Of a DNA stretch of 43,089 bases, positions 33,933 through 42,391 are shown piece by piece (within the stretch, counting starts at the first letter, position 1; the number at the start of each line of letters is the position of its first letter). The translations under genes were made by a program, and so were the position numbers. The DNA comes from Deltaproteobacteria bacterium. Lineage in GTDB: Bacteria; CG2-30-53-67. Under the pieces are notes generated by a model. That model saw nothing but the letters and a program-made list of their open reading frames with translations. It was not told the DNA's origin and searched no databases. The stretch is from the NCBI GenBank assembly GCA_013151235.1, contig JAADIO010000031.1, positions 1 through 43,089 on the forward strand. Direction: 5' to 3'.

Positions 33933-35147
33933 ATGACTGCGACAATCCGGTCCATCACGGGCGGTGTCACTGCGCCTGCGGGATTCCAGGCTGCAGGTCT
34001 TGCCTGCGGAATCAAGAAAGACAACACCCCGGACCTGGCTCTCCTCTTCTCCGACCGGGACGCCGCCGCCGCAGGCGTCTTCACCCGGAACCGGGTCGTT
34101 GCAGCACCCGTCGTCTGGACACGAAAAATCCTCCGAAAGGAAAAACTTCGGGCGGTCATCGTCAACAGCGGGAATGCCAATGCCTGCACAGGCCGACGCG
34201 GGAAGGACGACACAACGGCCATGGCGGCGGAGACGGCACGCTGTTTCAACCTCTGCGCGCAGGATATCGCCGTCGCTTCAACCGGCGTAATCGGGCAGCC
34301 CCTGCCGATGGAAAAGATCCTTCCTGCAATCCCGCTCGTGGCAGCAAAACTTTCCGGGCGGGGAAACGCACAAGCCGCCCGGGCCATCCTGACGACCGAT
34401 ACCTTCCCCAAATCGAAGGCGGTTGAAATCCGGGAAAAGACCGGCCGCTTCAGGATCGGGGGGATTGCCAAAGGTTCCGGAATGATTCACCCCGACATGG
34501 CCACCATGCTCGCATTTTTTACAACCGACGCAGCGATTGCTCCCGCCCTGCTGAAGAAGGCGCTCCGTACTGCGGTGGACCGATCCTTTCACCGGATCAC
34601 CGTCGATGGGGACACGAGCACCAACGACACGGTTCTGATCCTGGCAAACGGCGCATCCGGAATCCGGATTGAGGAAGGAGAACTAATCTCCTCCGGTTTT
34701 CAGAAAGCACTGAACGGGATCTGTCTCGAACTGGCACAGGAGATCGTCAAAGACGGGGAAGGCGCAACAAAGTTCATCACCCTTCGGGTGATCCACGGAA
34801 GAAAAACGCAGGAGTGCCTGAAAATAGCCAAGGCCATCGCCACCTCCAGCCTTGTCAAGACGGCCCTGTTCGGGGAAGATGCCAACTGGGGCAGGATCTT
34901 GTCGTCCGCCGGGACGGCCGGCGTTCCTTTTCGACCGGAATCGGTCGACATCTATTTCGGCGATATCCAGATCGTGAAAGGGGGCTGCCCTTCCGGGGCG
35001 GCAGAGGAAAAAGAAGCCGCACGGCTCCTCAAGAAAAGGAAGATTCAGATTACCGTCGACCTGAATCTCGGCACAGCCGAAACCGAGGTCTATACCTCGG
35101 ACCTGAGCTATGACTATGTCCGGATCAATGCCGAGTACCGCTCCTGA
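33933..35147 (+). CDS. argJ: bifunctional glutamate N-acetyltransferase / amino-acid acetyltransferase
   Basis: A 404-residue enzyme moving the acetyl group between N-acetylornithine and glutamate, the cyclic arginine route. It self-cleaves before T191 in KGSGMIHPDMATMLAF to form the active two-chain enzyme; STGVIGQPLP and TVDGDTSTNDT are also present. Whether it also accepts acetyl-CoA cannot be told from sequence. It is co-transcribed with argC and convergent with the DUF507 genes; I see no clear terminator in the 23-base gap. Confidence 0.96.
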   Translation: MTATIRSITGGVTAPAGFQAAGLACGIKKDNTPDLALLFSDRDAAAAGVFTRNRVVAAPVVWTRKILRKEKLRAVIVNSGNANACTGRRGKDDTTAMAAETARCFNLCAQDIAVASTGVIGQPLPMEKILPAIPLVAAKLSGRGNAQAARAILTTDTFPKSKAVEIREKTGRFRIGGIAKGSGMIHPDMATMLAFFTTDAAIAPALLKKALRTAVDRSFHRITVDGDTSTNDTVLILANGASGIRIEEGELISSGFQKALNGICLELAQEIVKDGEGATKFITLRVIHGRKTQECLKIAKAIATSSLVKTALFGEDANWGRILSSAGTAGVPFRPESVDIYFGDIQIVKGGCPSGAAEEKEAARLLKKRKIQITVDLNLGTAETEVYTSDLSYDYVRINAEYRS

Positions 35148-35170
35148 AAGTCATTCTTTCCACAAACCGG

Positions 35171-35452
35171 CTACCGCGATCCACTCTTTCCCTTCTCCTC
35201 ATTGTAAAATCGTTGATACAGGATATCCCATTCGCTGCTCCCCTCCGGGATATCCCTTCGATAGGATGCAATTTTTTTCCGGACACGGTCATCGAGTTCA
35301 TCTTCTTTGCTCAGTTCGCCGAGAAAGACCGTTTTAATCTTCCGGCGCAGCGCCGGTTCCTCAAGCTCGGAGACAAAGAGGAACCCCTTGTTGAGAAGCT
35401 GATCGAGAATCAGATGCGAAAGATGGGAGATCCGTTCTTCACTTAACCGCAC
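35171..35452 (-). CDS. DUF507 family protein (second copy)
   Basis: A 93-residue helical protein, start GTG at 35452 with GGAGG five bases upstream, giving MRLSEERISHLSHLILDQL; a TTG at 35464 lies on the ribosome-binding site. Later blocks DRVRKKIASYRRDIPEGSSEWDILYQRFY complete the family. The function is unknown. It is the paralogue of the gene just upstream (35512-35787). The two occur as tandem pairs in related bacteria. A REP-like hairpin lies between the two. Confidence 0.88.
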   Translation of the reverse strand: MRLSEERISHLSHLILDQLLNKGFLFVSELEEPALRRKIKTVFLGELSKEDELDDRVRKKIASYRRDIPEGSSEWDILYQRFYNEEKGKSGSR

Positions 35453-35466
35453 AAGAACCTCCAAAA

Positions 35467-35490
35467 GGGGTCAAGTCTGCTCTTGACTTT
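35467..35490. repeat. REP-like hairpin GTCAAG-TCTGCT-CTTGAC
   Basis: A 6-bp inverted repeat GTCAAG/CTTGAC (35470-35475 and 35482-35487) with flanking GGGG and TTTT. From memory, the phrase GGGGTCAAGTCTGCTCTTGA recurs in many bacterial genomes beside REP-type elements. Only one copy is seen here. Confidence 0.55.
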
Positions 35491-35511
35491 TCTTGCACCA
35501 CACCGGCCCTC

Positions 35512-35787
35512 TTACAGGATAAAACCCTTTTCCTTGACCAACTTTTTCTTGATCATCAGAAACATCCTGTGGGGGTCCACACTTCCCCGATCGATCTCCC
35601 GGGCATATTGATCCATGATTCGGTCACATTCGTCGTTAATCCGCCGTTCTTCCGCCATGTTGCGAGAGAGGACGGCAATGATCTCCTGAACGATTTCCTC
35701 CTTCGTCCGGTGAAGATCAACTTCTTCGCTATCAAAGGTATTGGTAATCCGCTCTGCAATCCGCTGTATCTGTCCGTCAGTCAGCAT
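35512..35787 (-). CDS. DUF507 family protein (first copy)
   Basis: A 91-residue helical protein from the ATG at 35787 (MLTDGQIQRIAERI), with AAGGA nine bases upstream; an in-frame extension to 35820 runs up to the end of tsaE and is rejected. The end KKKLVKEKGFIL is conserved-looking. The function is unknown. It probably shares the transcript of tsaE. Confidence 0.85.
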   Translation of the reverse strand: MLTDGQIQRIAERITNTFDSEEVDLHRTKEEIVQEIIAVLSRNMAEERRINDECDRIMDQYAREIDRGSVDPHRMFLMIKKKLVKEKGFIL

Positions 35788-35821
35788 GGAACAGGTCCTT
35801 CTGAAAATAGCCGAAAACACT

Positions 35822-36289
35822 TTACGGATCTTCCCGGAGTGCCCTGATTAAACCCTGGAAACGATCTCCCCGGGAGCGAAACTCCAATTCACGCCCCTCT
35901 TCCGAAAACCGTCTCAGTTCCAACAGCAGATAAGGCTCCGGAAGCCATTCAAAAAAGCGGTCCGGCCACTCGATCACCGTAACGGCATCCTTTTCAAAGG
36001 CATCATAAAAACCGATATTCTCAAGGTCATCAGGATCTTCAAGCCGGTAGAGATCAATGTGGAACAACCGCAAAGGACCTTCAATCTCGCGAATCAGAGT
36101 ATAGGTCGGGCTGACCACATCTTCTTCATCAATCCCCATCCCCCGGGCAATCCCTTTCACCAGACAGGTCTTGCCGGCACCCAGATTGCCCTGCAGGGCC
36201 AGGATCTCCCCTCCGACAAGTCTTCTCCCGATCCGTTCTCCCCATGCCCGCGTCTGCTTTTCGGAATAAGACCGTATGCAATCCCGCAT
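35822..36289 (-). CDS. tsaE: tRNA t6A biosynthesis ATPase TsaE
   Basis: A 155-residue P-loop ATPase with Walker A GNLGAGKT at 34-41, the switch-like SPTYTLIREI and FHIDLYRLEDPDDLENIGFYD, and VIEWPDRF. It drives the TsaB-TsaD complex that makes t6A; tsaD is 13 kb away in this window. Two bases separate it from the upstream CBS gene, so it is likely translated by coupling; no ribosome-binding site is visible. Confidence 0.95.
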   Translation of the reverse strand: MRDCIRSYSEKQTRAWGERIGRRLVGGEILALQGNLGAGKTCLVKGIARGMGIDEEDVVSPTYTLIREIEGPLRLFHIDLYRLEDPDDLENIGFYDAFEKDAVTVIEWPDRFFEWLPEPYLLLELRRFSEEGRELEFRSRGDRFQGLIRALREDP

Positions 36290-36291
36290 GG

Positions 36292-36741
36292 TTATTCAAT
36301 CATCGACCTGACCACATCGGCCTTCCCCACAATTCCAACCATCTCCCCCTCCCGAAGTACAGGAAGGAGATCCTTCCCCTGGTCTGCGATCAAGGTTGCG
36401 ATTTCCCGAAGGGTAGTCTCTTCCGAAATCGTCTCCACCTCGGAGACCATAATGTCTTCCACGGTCGAGGCAGCCAATTTCTTCAAGTCCTCTTTGAAGT
36501 GTTTCTCGCTTTCCAGGTAGATCACGGCATCAAAGAGGGTCACCACCGTAGGAAGATGCAGTTTTTTATCACGGGAAATCAGGTCCTTTTCCGTCACAAT
36601 CCCGCAGAGCGTTCCATCGGCCTCGACAACGGGAACACCGCTGATATTCTTCTTTATCAGAAGTCGCGCCAGATCTTTCACCGATGTCTGTTTCTCAACA
36701 GTGATGACCTCCCGGGTCATAATGTCTTTCGCCTGAAGCAT
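36292..36741 (-). CDS. CBS-domain pair protein
   Basis: A 149-residue protein made of two CBS motifs (~7-58 and ~85-140): MTREVITVEKQTSVKDLARLL, GVPVVEADGTLCGIVTEKDLI, then DIMVSEVETISEETTLREIATLI and LPVLREGEMVGIVGKADVVRSM. Such pairs bind adenosine nucleotides as energy sensors, often regulating a partner. No catalytic domain is attached. It lies in the nnr-tsaE row. Confidence 0.93.
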   Translation of the reverse strand: MLQAKDIMTREVITVEKQTSVKDLARLLIKKNISGVPVVEADGTLCGIVTEKDLISRDKKLHLPTVVTLFDAVIYLESEKHFKEDLKKLAASTVEDIMVSEVETISEETTLREIATLIADQGKDLLPVLREGEMVGIVGKADVVRSMIE

Positions 36742-36772
36742 CTTCTATATTCTCCGGAAAGTTCGAGCGTTA

Positions 36773-37519
36773 TTAAAATCGGAGTGTTGCCGAAACGGAG
36801 GGGCCTTCCAGCTTTACGTTGGCACGATCACCGTTATCGGAGATATCAAAATGAATCGCGCGATACCCGAGGGCAAACGACAGATTGTTAATCGGTCGGT
36901 AAGACAGCTCCACGTTCCCATCCCAGAAGCCGCTCCCCTTCCACCAGAGACCCGTCAACTGCCCCGTGAGTTCCACTTTGTTTTGCAGGAACCCGGCGCC
37001 GAGACGGATCCCCGGCATGGGCAGGACCAGGTTCGCCTTGTTATCCGTCGAAGTCATGGAAGATTTTAATTTGGCATAGATGGAATAATAGTTTACATTC
37101 AGGATAAAACCTGCCCGAAAACTCTCAGACTGCAACAGGTCGAAGGCATATCCGGCCCCCAGAGCATCAAGATCCAGCGTGGTGGATACCTTTGTCCCTA
37201 CGGAAAATGTTTCCCCATTAAACCGGACCTTGGTCTTCAGGTTCTGATTGTGGTTATCATACCCGACGGACCAGTAGGAAAGCAGAAAATGCTGGCTCCG
37301 GCCGAGTTTAAGATCAACCGTAATCCCGGGAATAGACTCATTATCCAAACCGAGTTCATTGACGAAATCGACTTTTTCCCCGACCGAACTTTTCTGAATC
37401 TTTGCTTCGGCATTGAGATCCGGCTTCCAGTACATCGGCTTAACAGAAATTTCCGCTGCTGCAGCCACAGAGACCATCCAGAAGATCACGCACCCTGTCA
37501 TCAATAGAATTCTTTTCAT
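36773..37519 (-). CDS. outer-membrane beta-barrel-like protein
   Basis: 248 residues with a signal peptide (MKRILLMTGCVIFWMVSVAAAA, cleavage around residue 22). The mature part alternates hydrophobic and polar residues in strand-like runs and ends in aromatic phenylalanine (SATLRF), as outer-membrane barrels do. I recognise no specific family. The ATG at 37519 has AGGAGGAGG before it. It sits between nnr and the CBS gene, in the same direction and only 40 bases from nnr, an unexpected neighbour for metabolic-repair genes. Confidence 0.82.
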   Translation of the reverse strand: MKRILLMTGCVIFWMVSVAAAAEISVKPMYWKPDLNAEAKIQKSSVGEKVDFVNELGLDNESIPGITVDLKLGRSQHFLLSYWSVGYDNHNQNLKTKVRFNGETFSVGTKVSTTLDLDALGAGYAFDLLQSESFRAGFILNVNYYSIYAKLKSSMTSTDNKANLVLPMPGIRLGAGFLQNKVELTGQLTGLWWKGSGFWDGNVELSYRPINNLSFALGYRAIHFDISDNGDRANVKLEGPSVSATLRF

Positions 37520-37559
37520 CCCCTCCTCCTTTCGCCATTCCCAAGAAACATTACTGAGT

Positions 37560-39152
37560 TTAACCACACGCTTTTAAAACACAAGGGACCTCATGTAAAA
37601 GATCCCGGGCAATCAGACTCCGTTTTCCCAAACGACCGGCTGCTCGATCCCCGCACAGCCCATGGATATAAACACCGGCCTTCGACGCCGCCAGGGGATT
37701 CATTCCCTGTGCGACCAGCCCGGCAATCATCCCTGTGAGCAGGTCCCCCATCCCGGCGGTTCCCATGCCGGAATTCCCTGTCGTGTTGATCCAGCACCGC
37801 CCCCCGGGATCGGCAATCACGGTCCGGGCTCCCTTGAGAATGAGGATCACCCCGAACTCCCTTGCAAAAGAACGGGCCAGGTCAATCCGCAGCGTAGTCA
37901 GGACTTCTTTTGAGACCCCCGTTAACCGGGCCATCTCTCCCGGATGAGGCGTCAGGATCAGAGGGGCCTTCGCCTTCCGGAGGATCTCAGGATCCGCAGC
38001 AATCTGGTTAATCCCGTCGGCATCAAGAATCACGGGAATCCGGACCGTTTGTATGAGGGATCGTACCATTTCCCCCGTCTCCGGGTCAAGACCGATTCCG
38101 GGGCCGACAGCCACCACGTTTTTCCCTTTGGCGGCCTGTAAAATTGACCTCAGGGAGGCAGGCGTCAGATGGTCCCGGTCCGAATCATCGAGCGGGATGA
38201 CAATCCCTTCCATCAGCCGTTTCAGAAAGGTCCCCTCGATTGAAGACGGCAGGGCGGCATAGACCAGGCCGGTCCCCACTCGAAGAGCCGAAAGTGCCGT
38301 CATCACCGCCGCCCCCGGCATCCCCTTGGAGCCGGCAACCAAAAGAACCTTTCCGACACTCCCCTTGTGGGCATCCGCACGCCGTTTCGGAAGTAACCGG
38401 AGGATCTCGTCACCGATCCATTCCACAAGGATCCCGGCCTTCTCCACGCATTCCACGGGAAGGCTGATGTCGGCAATCACGACATGGCCTGCAACGGATA
38501 AAGAAGGATACTGAGTGAGGGAGATCTTCGACAGGCCGAAGGTAACCGTCAGATCGGCCTCCACCACCTCTCCCAGGACAGCGGAGGTATCGGCGGAAAG
38601 ACCGCTGGGAAGATCAACGGAAATCACCGGGCCGGCATAACGATTGATCCGCTTAATCACTTCGGCAATCATTCCCCGAACCGGCGGTTTGATCCCCGTC
38701 CCAAGGAGGGCATCAATGACCAGATCACATCGACTCAAATACGATGCCAGAGAACGCAATCCACTATTCGTGGTCACGGGAACCAGAGGGATCTTCATCA
38801 TCCGACAGATCCGCAGGTTGGTCGCAGCATCCCCCCGGAGAAGATTCGGATCCCCCGGAAGAAAGAGATGCACCCCGGCCCCCCGGTTTGAAAGATGACG
38901 GGCTACGGCAAAACCATCCCCTCCGTTGTTCCCCTTCCCGCAGATTACAACCACCTTTTTCCCACAGAGGTCCCCGTACCGTTCCTCCATAGCACGGACC
39001 ACCCCGAGAGCTGCGTTTTCCATCAGGACGATGCCGGGAATCCCGTATCGTTCAATGACCTCCCGGTCAAGAGCACGCATCTGCTCGGCAGTAGCGACCT
39101 TGTGCGAAGATGGAGCCGGATCAGATTTCTTCCTGTCCTTCATCTGTTTCAT
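37560..39152 (-). CDS. nnr: bifunctional NAD(P)HX epimerase / ADP-dependent dehydratase
   Basis: A 530-residue fusion: the YjeF-N epimerase domain (~18-225; GKGNNGGDGFAVARHL) followed by the kinase-like dehydratase domain (~240-525; VAVGPGIG, LTPHPGEMARL, GMGTAGMGDLLTGMIAG). It repairs hydrated NADH and NADPH. The ATG at 39152 lacks a clear ribosome-binding site; the real start could be a few codons later. In related genomes acpS usually lies between pdxJ and nnr; here it does not. Confidence 0.95.
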   Translation of the reverse strand: MKQMKDRKKSDPAPSSHKVATAEQMRALDREVIERYGIPGIVLMENAALGVVRAMEERYGDLCGKKVVVICGKGNNGGDGFAVARHLSNRGAGVHLFLPGDPNLLRGDAATNLRICRMMKIPLVPVTTNSGLRSLASYLSRCDLVIDALLGTGIKPPVRGMIAEVIKRINRYAGPVISVDLPSGLSADTSAVLGEVVEADLTVTFGLSKISLTQYPSLSVAGHVVIADISLPVECVEKAGILVEWIGDEILRLLPKRRADAHKGSVGKVLLVAGSKGMPGAAVMTALSALRVGTGLVYAALPSSIEGTFLKRLMEGIVIPLDDSDRDHLTPASLRSILQAAKGKNVVAVGPGIGLDPETGEMVRSLIQTVRIPVILDADGINQIAADPEILRKAKAPLILTPHPGEMARLTGVSKEVLTTLRIDLARSFAREFGVILILKGARTVIADPGGRCWINTTGNSGMGTAGMGDLLTGMIAGLVAQGMNPLAASKAGVYIHGLCGDRAAGRLGKRSLIARDLLHEVPCVLKACG

Positions 39153-39255
39153 AGCAAGATTGAGCTTTCAGTGTGCCTGTGTGCCTGAGACCCCTGCTCC
39201 CCAGGTCTATCCCCGTGTTCTCCGTGTTCCCCGTGGTTCATTGCTTTTGCTCTTA

Positions 39256-39969
39256 TCAGCCTACCAATGCCTTCATCTCCCGGACGGCCCGCTCCAGACC
39301 GATCAGGATCGCCCGGGCGATGATGCTGTGACCGATATTGAATTCCTCGATCGCGGCAATCTCCGCGACGGGCGCAACATTCCGATAGGTCAGTCCGTGT
39401 CCGGCATGAATGCCGACTCCCACATCACAGGCGATTTCCACGGCCCGGACAATCCGCTTCAGTTCCCGCTCACGGTCACGGGCGCTGCGTGCATTGGCAT
39501 ACAGTCCGGTATGAATTTCCACGGCATCCGCCGACAGCTCTTTGGCGGCAATCACCTGCCGGGGGTCCGGATCAACAAAAAGGCTGACTTCGATCTTTTT
39601 CTTTCGTAATTTCCGGATCGGCTCCTTCAGACCTTTCGCCAGGGAGACAACATCGAGTCCCCCTTCCGTGGTCAGTTCCTGCCTCTTCTCCGGAACCAGG
39701 CAGACGGCATCGGGCTGTTCCTTCAGGGCGATCTTCACCATCTCCGGGGTCGCCGCCATCTCCAGATTCAGCTTTGACTGCACCACCTGCCGGATCAGCG
39801 TGAGGTCCCGGTCCTGAATATGACGCCGGTCCTCCCGAAGATGGATGGTAATCCCGTCAGCCCCGGCCAGTTCCGCAAGGATTGCCGCCGCCACCGGATC
39901 CGGTTCCGTCGTCAGCCTTGCCTGACGAACCGTCGCCACATGATCGATATTGACACCCAGACGTGCCAA
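39256..39969 (-). CDS. pdxJ: pyridoxine 5'-phosphate synthase
   Basis: A 237-residue TIM-barrel enzyme closing the pyridoxine ring. It begins [20 protein letters not shown], with [19 protein letters not shown] and GHGLTYRNV, all conserved. The start is TTG at 39969 with AAAGGAG six bases upstream. It follows glmM by 30 bases in the same operon. The gap to nnr holds a phrase CTCCGTGTTCCCCGTGGTT that resembles a common intergenic repeat. Confidence 0.95.
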   Translation of the reverse strand: MARLGVNIDHVATVRQARLTTEPDPVAAAILAELAGADGITIHLREDRRHIQDRDLTLIRQVVQSKLNLEMAATPEMVKIALKEQPDAVCLVPEKRQELTTEGGLDVVSLAKGLKEPIRKLRKKKIEVSLFVDPDPRQVIAAKELSADAVEIHTGLYANARSARDRERELKRIVRAVEIACDVGVGIHAGHGLTYRNVAPVAEIAAIEEFNIGHSIIARAILIGLERAVREMKALVG

Positions 39970-39999
39970 AGCATACTCCTTTCTTGGCAGAGAGAGACC

Positions 40000-41355
40000 T
40001 TATGCCCCGATCTGCCGTTGAATGACCTCGGCAATAGATCGGGCCATCTCGTCAATCGTATCCTGATCCGGTCCTTCAATCATGACCCGCGCCTTCGGTT
40101 CGGTACCGGAATAGCGGACCAGGACCCGCCCTTCTTCCCGGAGTTGTCCCTCCACCCGTTGAATCTCGGACCGGACCTCCGGAATCGCTTGTAATGGAAG
40201 TTTTTCCCGCACCATCACATTTAACAGGGTCTGCGGGTAGGTCGTCATCATCGAAGCCAATTCCGAAAGTTTCTTCCCGCTCCGCTTCATGAGGGAGAGG
40301 ACCTGCAGTGCGGAAAGGACACCATCTCCCGTCGTGTTGTAATCCATGAAAAGAATATGGCCGGACTGTTCCCCACCGAGATTGTAGCCGGAGCGGATCA
40401 TCTCTTCGGCCACGTAACGGTCCCCGACCTTCGTCCGAATCACCCGGATTCCCGCCTCTTTTAGAGCAACTTCCAACCCCATGTTACTCATCACCGTGGT
40501 CACCAGGGTGTTGCCCTGCAAGCCCCCCCGGTCTTTCATGTCAATGGCGGAAAAGACCATCACCGGGTCCCCGTTGACCTCCCTGCCTTCTTCATCGGAG
40601 AAAATGACCCGGTCGCCGTCCCCATCAATGGAAATTCCAATATCGGCCTGGTGTTCCCGCACGGCCTTGCAGATCACTTCCGGATGAAGGGAGCCGCACC
40701 CCTTGTTGATATTGCAACCGTCCGGCCGGTCTCCGAGAACAAGGACCTCCGCACCCAACTCCTGGAAAACGAGAGGAGCCGCCTTGTACGCCGCCCCATT
40801 GGCACAGTCGACCACGATCTTCATCCCCACGAGATCATATTCCTTGGGAAAGGCCGTCTTGATATAGGAGACATACCGCCCTTCGGCATCATCAATCCGG
40901 TAGGCCTTGCCGACCTCCCCGGCCGTCGGACGGATGGAGTCGATATCGTCGGAAAAGATCAGCGCCTCCATATTCGCCTCCATCTCATCGGGGAGTTTGG
41001 TCCCCTCGGCGGAAAAGAACTTGATTCCATTATCCTGATAAGGATTGTGAGAAGCGGAAATCACCACCCCGGCATCGGCCCGGAGGTTCTTTGTCAAAAA
41101 GGCAATGGCCGGTGTCGGGAGGGGACCTACGAGAAGGACGTCGACCCCCATGGAACAGATCCCGGACATGAGCGCGCTCTCCAGCATGTATCCGGAAAGA
41201 CGTGTGTCCTTTCCGATCATGATTTTATGCCGGCCCTCTTTGGATTTCTTGAAAATATGCGCCGCCGCCCGTCCCAGCTTGACCGCCGTTTCCACATTCA
41301 TGGGATAGACATTCGCCACGCCCCTGACCCCGTCCGTTCCAAAAAGTTTACCCAA
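40000..41355 (-). CDS. glmM: phosphoglucosamine mutase
   Basis: A 451-residue enzyme converting glucosamine-6-phosphate to glucosamine-1-phosphate for cell-wall precursors. The active S102 lies in [16 protein letters not shown], the metal loop is DGDGDR, and [12 protein letters not shown] is the phosphate site. I chose TTG at 41355, giving [15 protein letters not shown], the family N-terminus, with AGGAGG 9 bases upstream; an earlier TTG at 41376 lies before that site. Together with cdaA and cdaR it forms the conserved c-di-AMP/GlmM cluster. Confidence 0.95.
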   Translation of the reverse strand: MGKLFGTDGVRGVANVYPMNVETAVKLGRAAAHIFKKSKEGRHKIMIGKDTRLSGYMLESALMSGICSMGVDVLLVGPLPTPAIAFLTKNLRADAGVVISASHNPYQDNGIKFFSAEGTKLPDEMEANMEALIFSDDIDSIRPTAGEVGKAYRIDDAEGRYVSYIKTAFPKEYDLVGMKIVVDCANGAAYKAAPLVFQELGAEVLVLGDRPDGCNINKGCGSLHPEVICKAVREHQADIGISIDGDGDRVIFSDEEGREVNGDPVMVFSAIDMKDRGGLQGNTLVTTVMSNMGLEVALKEAGIRVIRTKVGDRYVAEEMIRSGYNLGGEQSGHILFMDYNTTGDGVLSALQVLSLMKRSGKKLSELASMMTTYPQTLLNVMVREKLPLQAIPEVRSEIQRVEGQLREEGRVLVRYSGTEPKARVMIEGPDQDTIDEMARSIAEVIQRQIGA

Positions 41356-41415
41356 TGGACTTTCCCTCCTGTTCAATAACTATTCTTAATTCTGATTGTA
41401 ATCCTCCCGGACCGC

Positions 41416-42372
41416 CTACTTTCCTTTGTGTCGCTTTTTCTCCGCAGGTGCTTTCTTCAACAGAATCCCGACATGGATGGTCTCCGGTATCATCTTGACC
41501 ATGTGAACCGACGGAGGAAGAACAACTTCAGGAGTCACATCAAAGGTCCCGCTCATTTGCGGTGCAGGAACAATCACCCGGATATTGCTCCCCGGAATCA
41601 ACTCCCGAATAATTTTCTCCGGACCGGAGAGGGTGAGACTGACCTTGTCCGGCTTCAGAACGATTTTTTGATAGGTCCCCCTCACCTGGACCGGTAGTGC
41701 CTTGAAGGTTCGTTCCAGAGTTTTAACGACAATCCCGACCTTCACCTTGACCTTGTGATCTCCCTTGATATGAACATTTCCATTCAGAGGTTTCAGATCA
41801 GCCTCCACGGTAAAAGATTGTTTCTTCCCGAAGAGTTCAATATGATGCGTCTCGATCTCTTCCTGCCCGAGCAGGGCCTCTTCTAATCCCAGCACGGGAA
41901 CCTTGGTCGGCGAAACCTCTATGCGGCCGAGTTTGTACCCTTGTGCCGGGGCGCCTAAAAAGGAGGGGACCACGAGAAGCCACTTTTCGGTCAGCCGGTC
42001 AAGTTGAATGGTAAATCGGGAGGGGCTGACCCGGACGACCGAGAGCCCTTCGGGAAGTTGAATCTCTTCCGGGAAGATCGTCATATTGTTCTCCCCTTCC
42101 CGTGCATCGGTCAGGTCGAGGATCACATGAATCTGCTTTGTGTCGAGGGATCGCAGTGCCCCCCGCCGGCCCCGAACCCGGACATTCACATAGTTGATCA
42201 CATCGTTACTGATGATCATATTTCCGGGGATGTTCGTGATGGTCAGCGGAACGACAAAAAACTCCTCGCCGCTCTCGCCTCCCACGATGGAAATCCAAAG
42301 GAAGACGGCAAAAACAAGGGAAAAAACCTTGATCCAGAAATCCTTCAGCACGGTATCCGTAATCCGTCCCAT
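41416..42372 (-). CDS. cdaR: CdaR/YbbR-like regulator of c-di-AMP cyclase
   Basis: A 318-residue protein with an N-terminal membrane segment (~14-30) and three to four YbbR repeats on the outer face (for example IPGNMIISNDVINYVNVRVRGRR; LSGPEKIIREL). CdaR binds and modulates CdaA. The ATG has GGAGG before it; cdaA ends 19 bases upstream. The basic end KKAPAEKKRHKGK is unusual for a periplasmic tail but not unique. Confidence 0.93.
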   Translation of the reverse strand: MGRITDTVLKDFWIKVFSLVFAVFLWISIVGGESGEEFFVVPLTITNIPGNMIISNDVINYVNVRVRGRRGALRSLDTKQIHVILDLTDAREGENNMTIFPEEIQLPEGLSVVRVSPSRFTIQLDRLTEKWLLVVPSFLGAPAQGYKLGRIEVSPTKVPVLGLEEALLGQEEIETHHIELFGKKQSFTVEADLKPLNGNVHIKGDHKVKVKVGIVVKTLERTFKALPVQVRGTYQKIVLKPDKVSLTLSGPEKIIRELIPGSNIRVIVPAPQMSGTFDVTPEVVLPPSVHMVKMIPETIHVGILLKKAPAEKKRHKGK

Positions 42373-42391
42373 CTCGTTCCTCCGAAATCCC

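Noticed and set aside
39153-39255. acpS or another small gene between pdxJ and nnr
   Set aside because: The 103-base gap is too short for acpS and shows no coding pattern, only a repeat-like CTCCGTGTTCCCCGTGG phrase.
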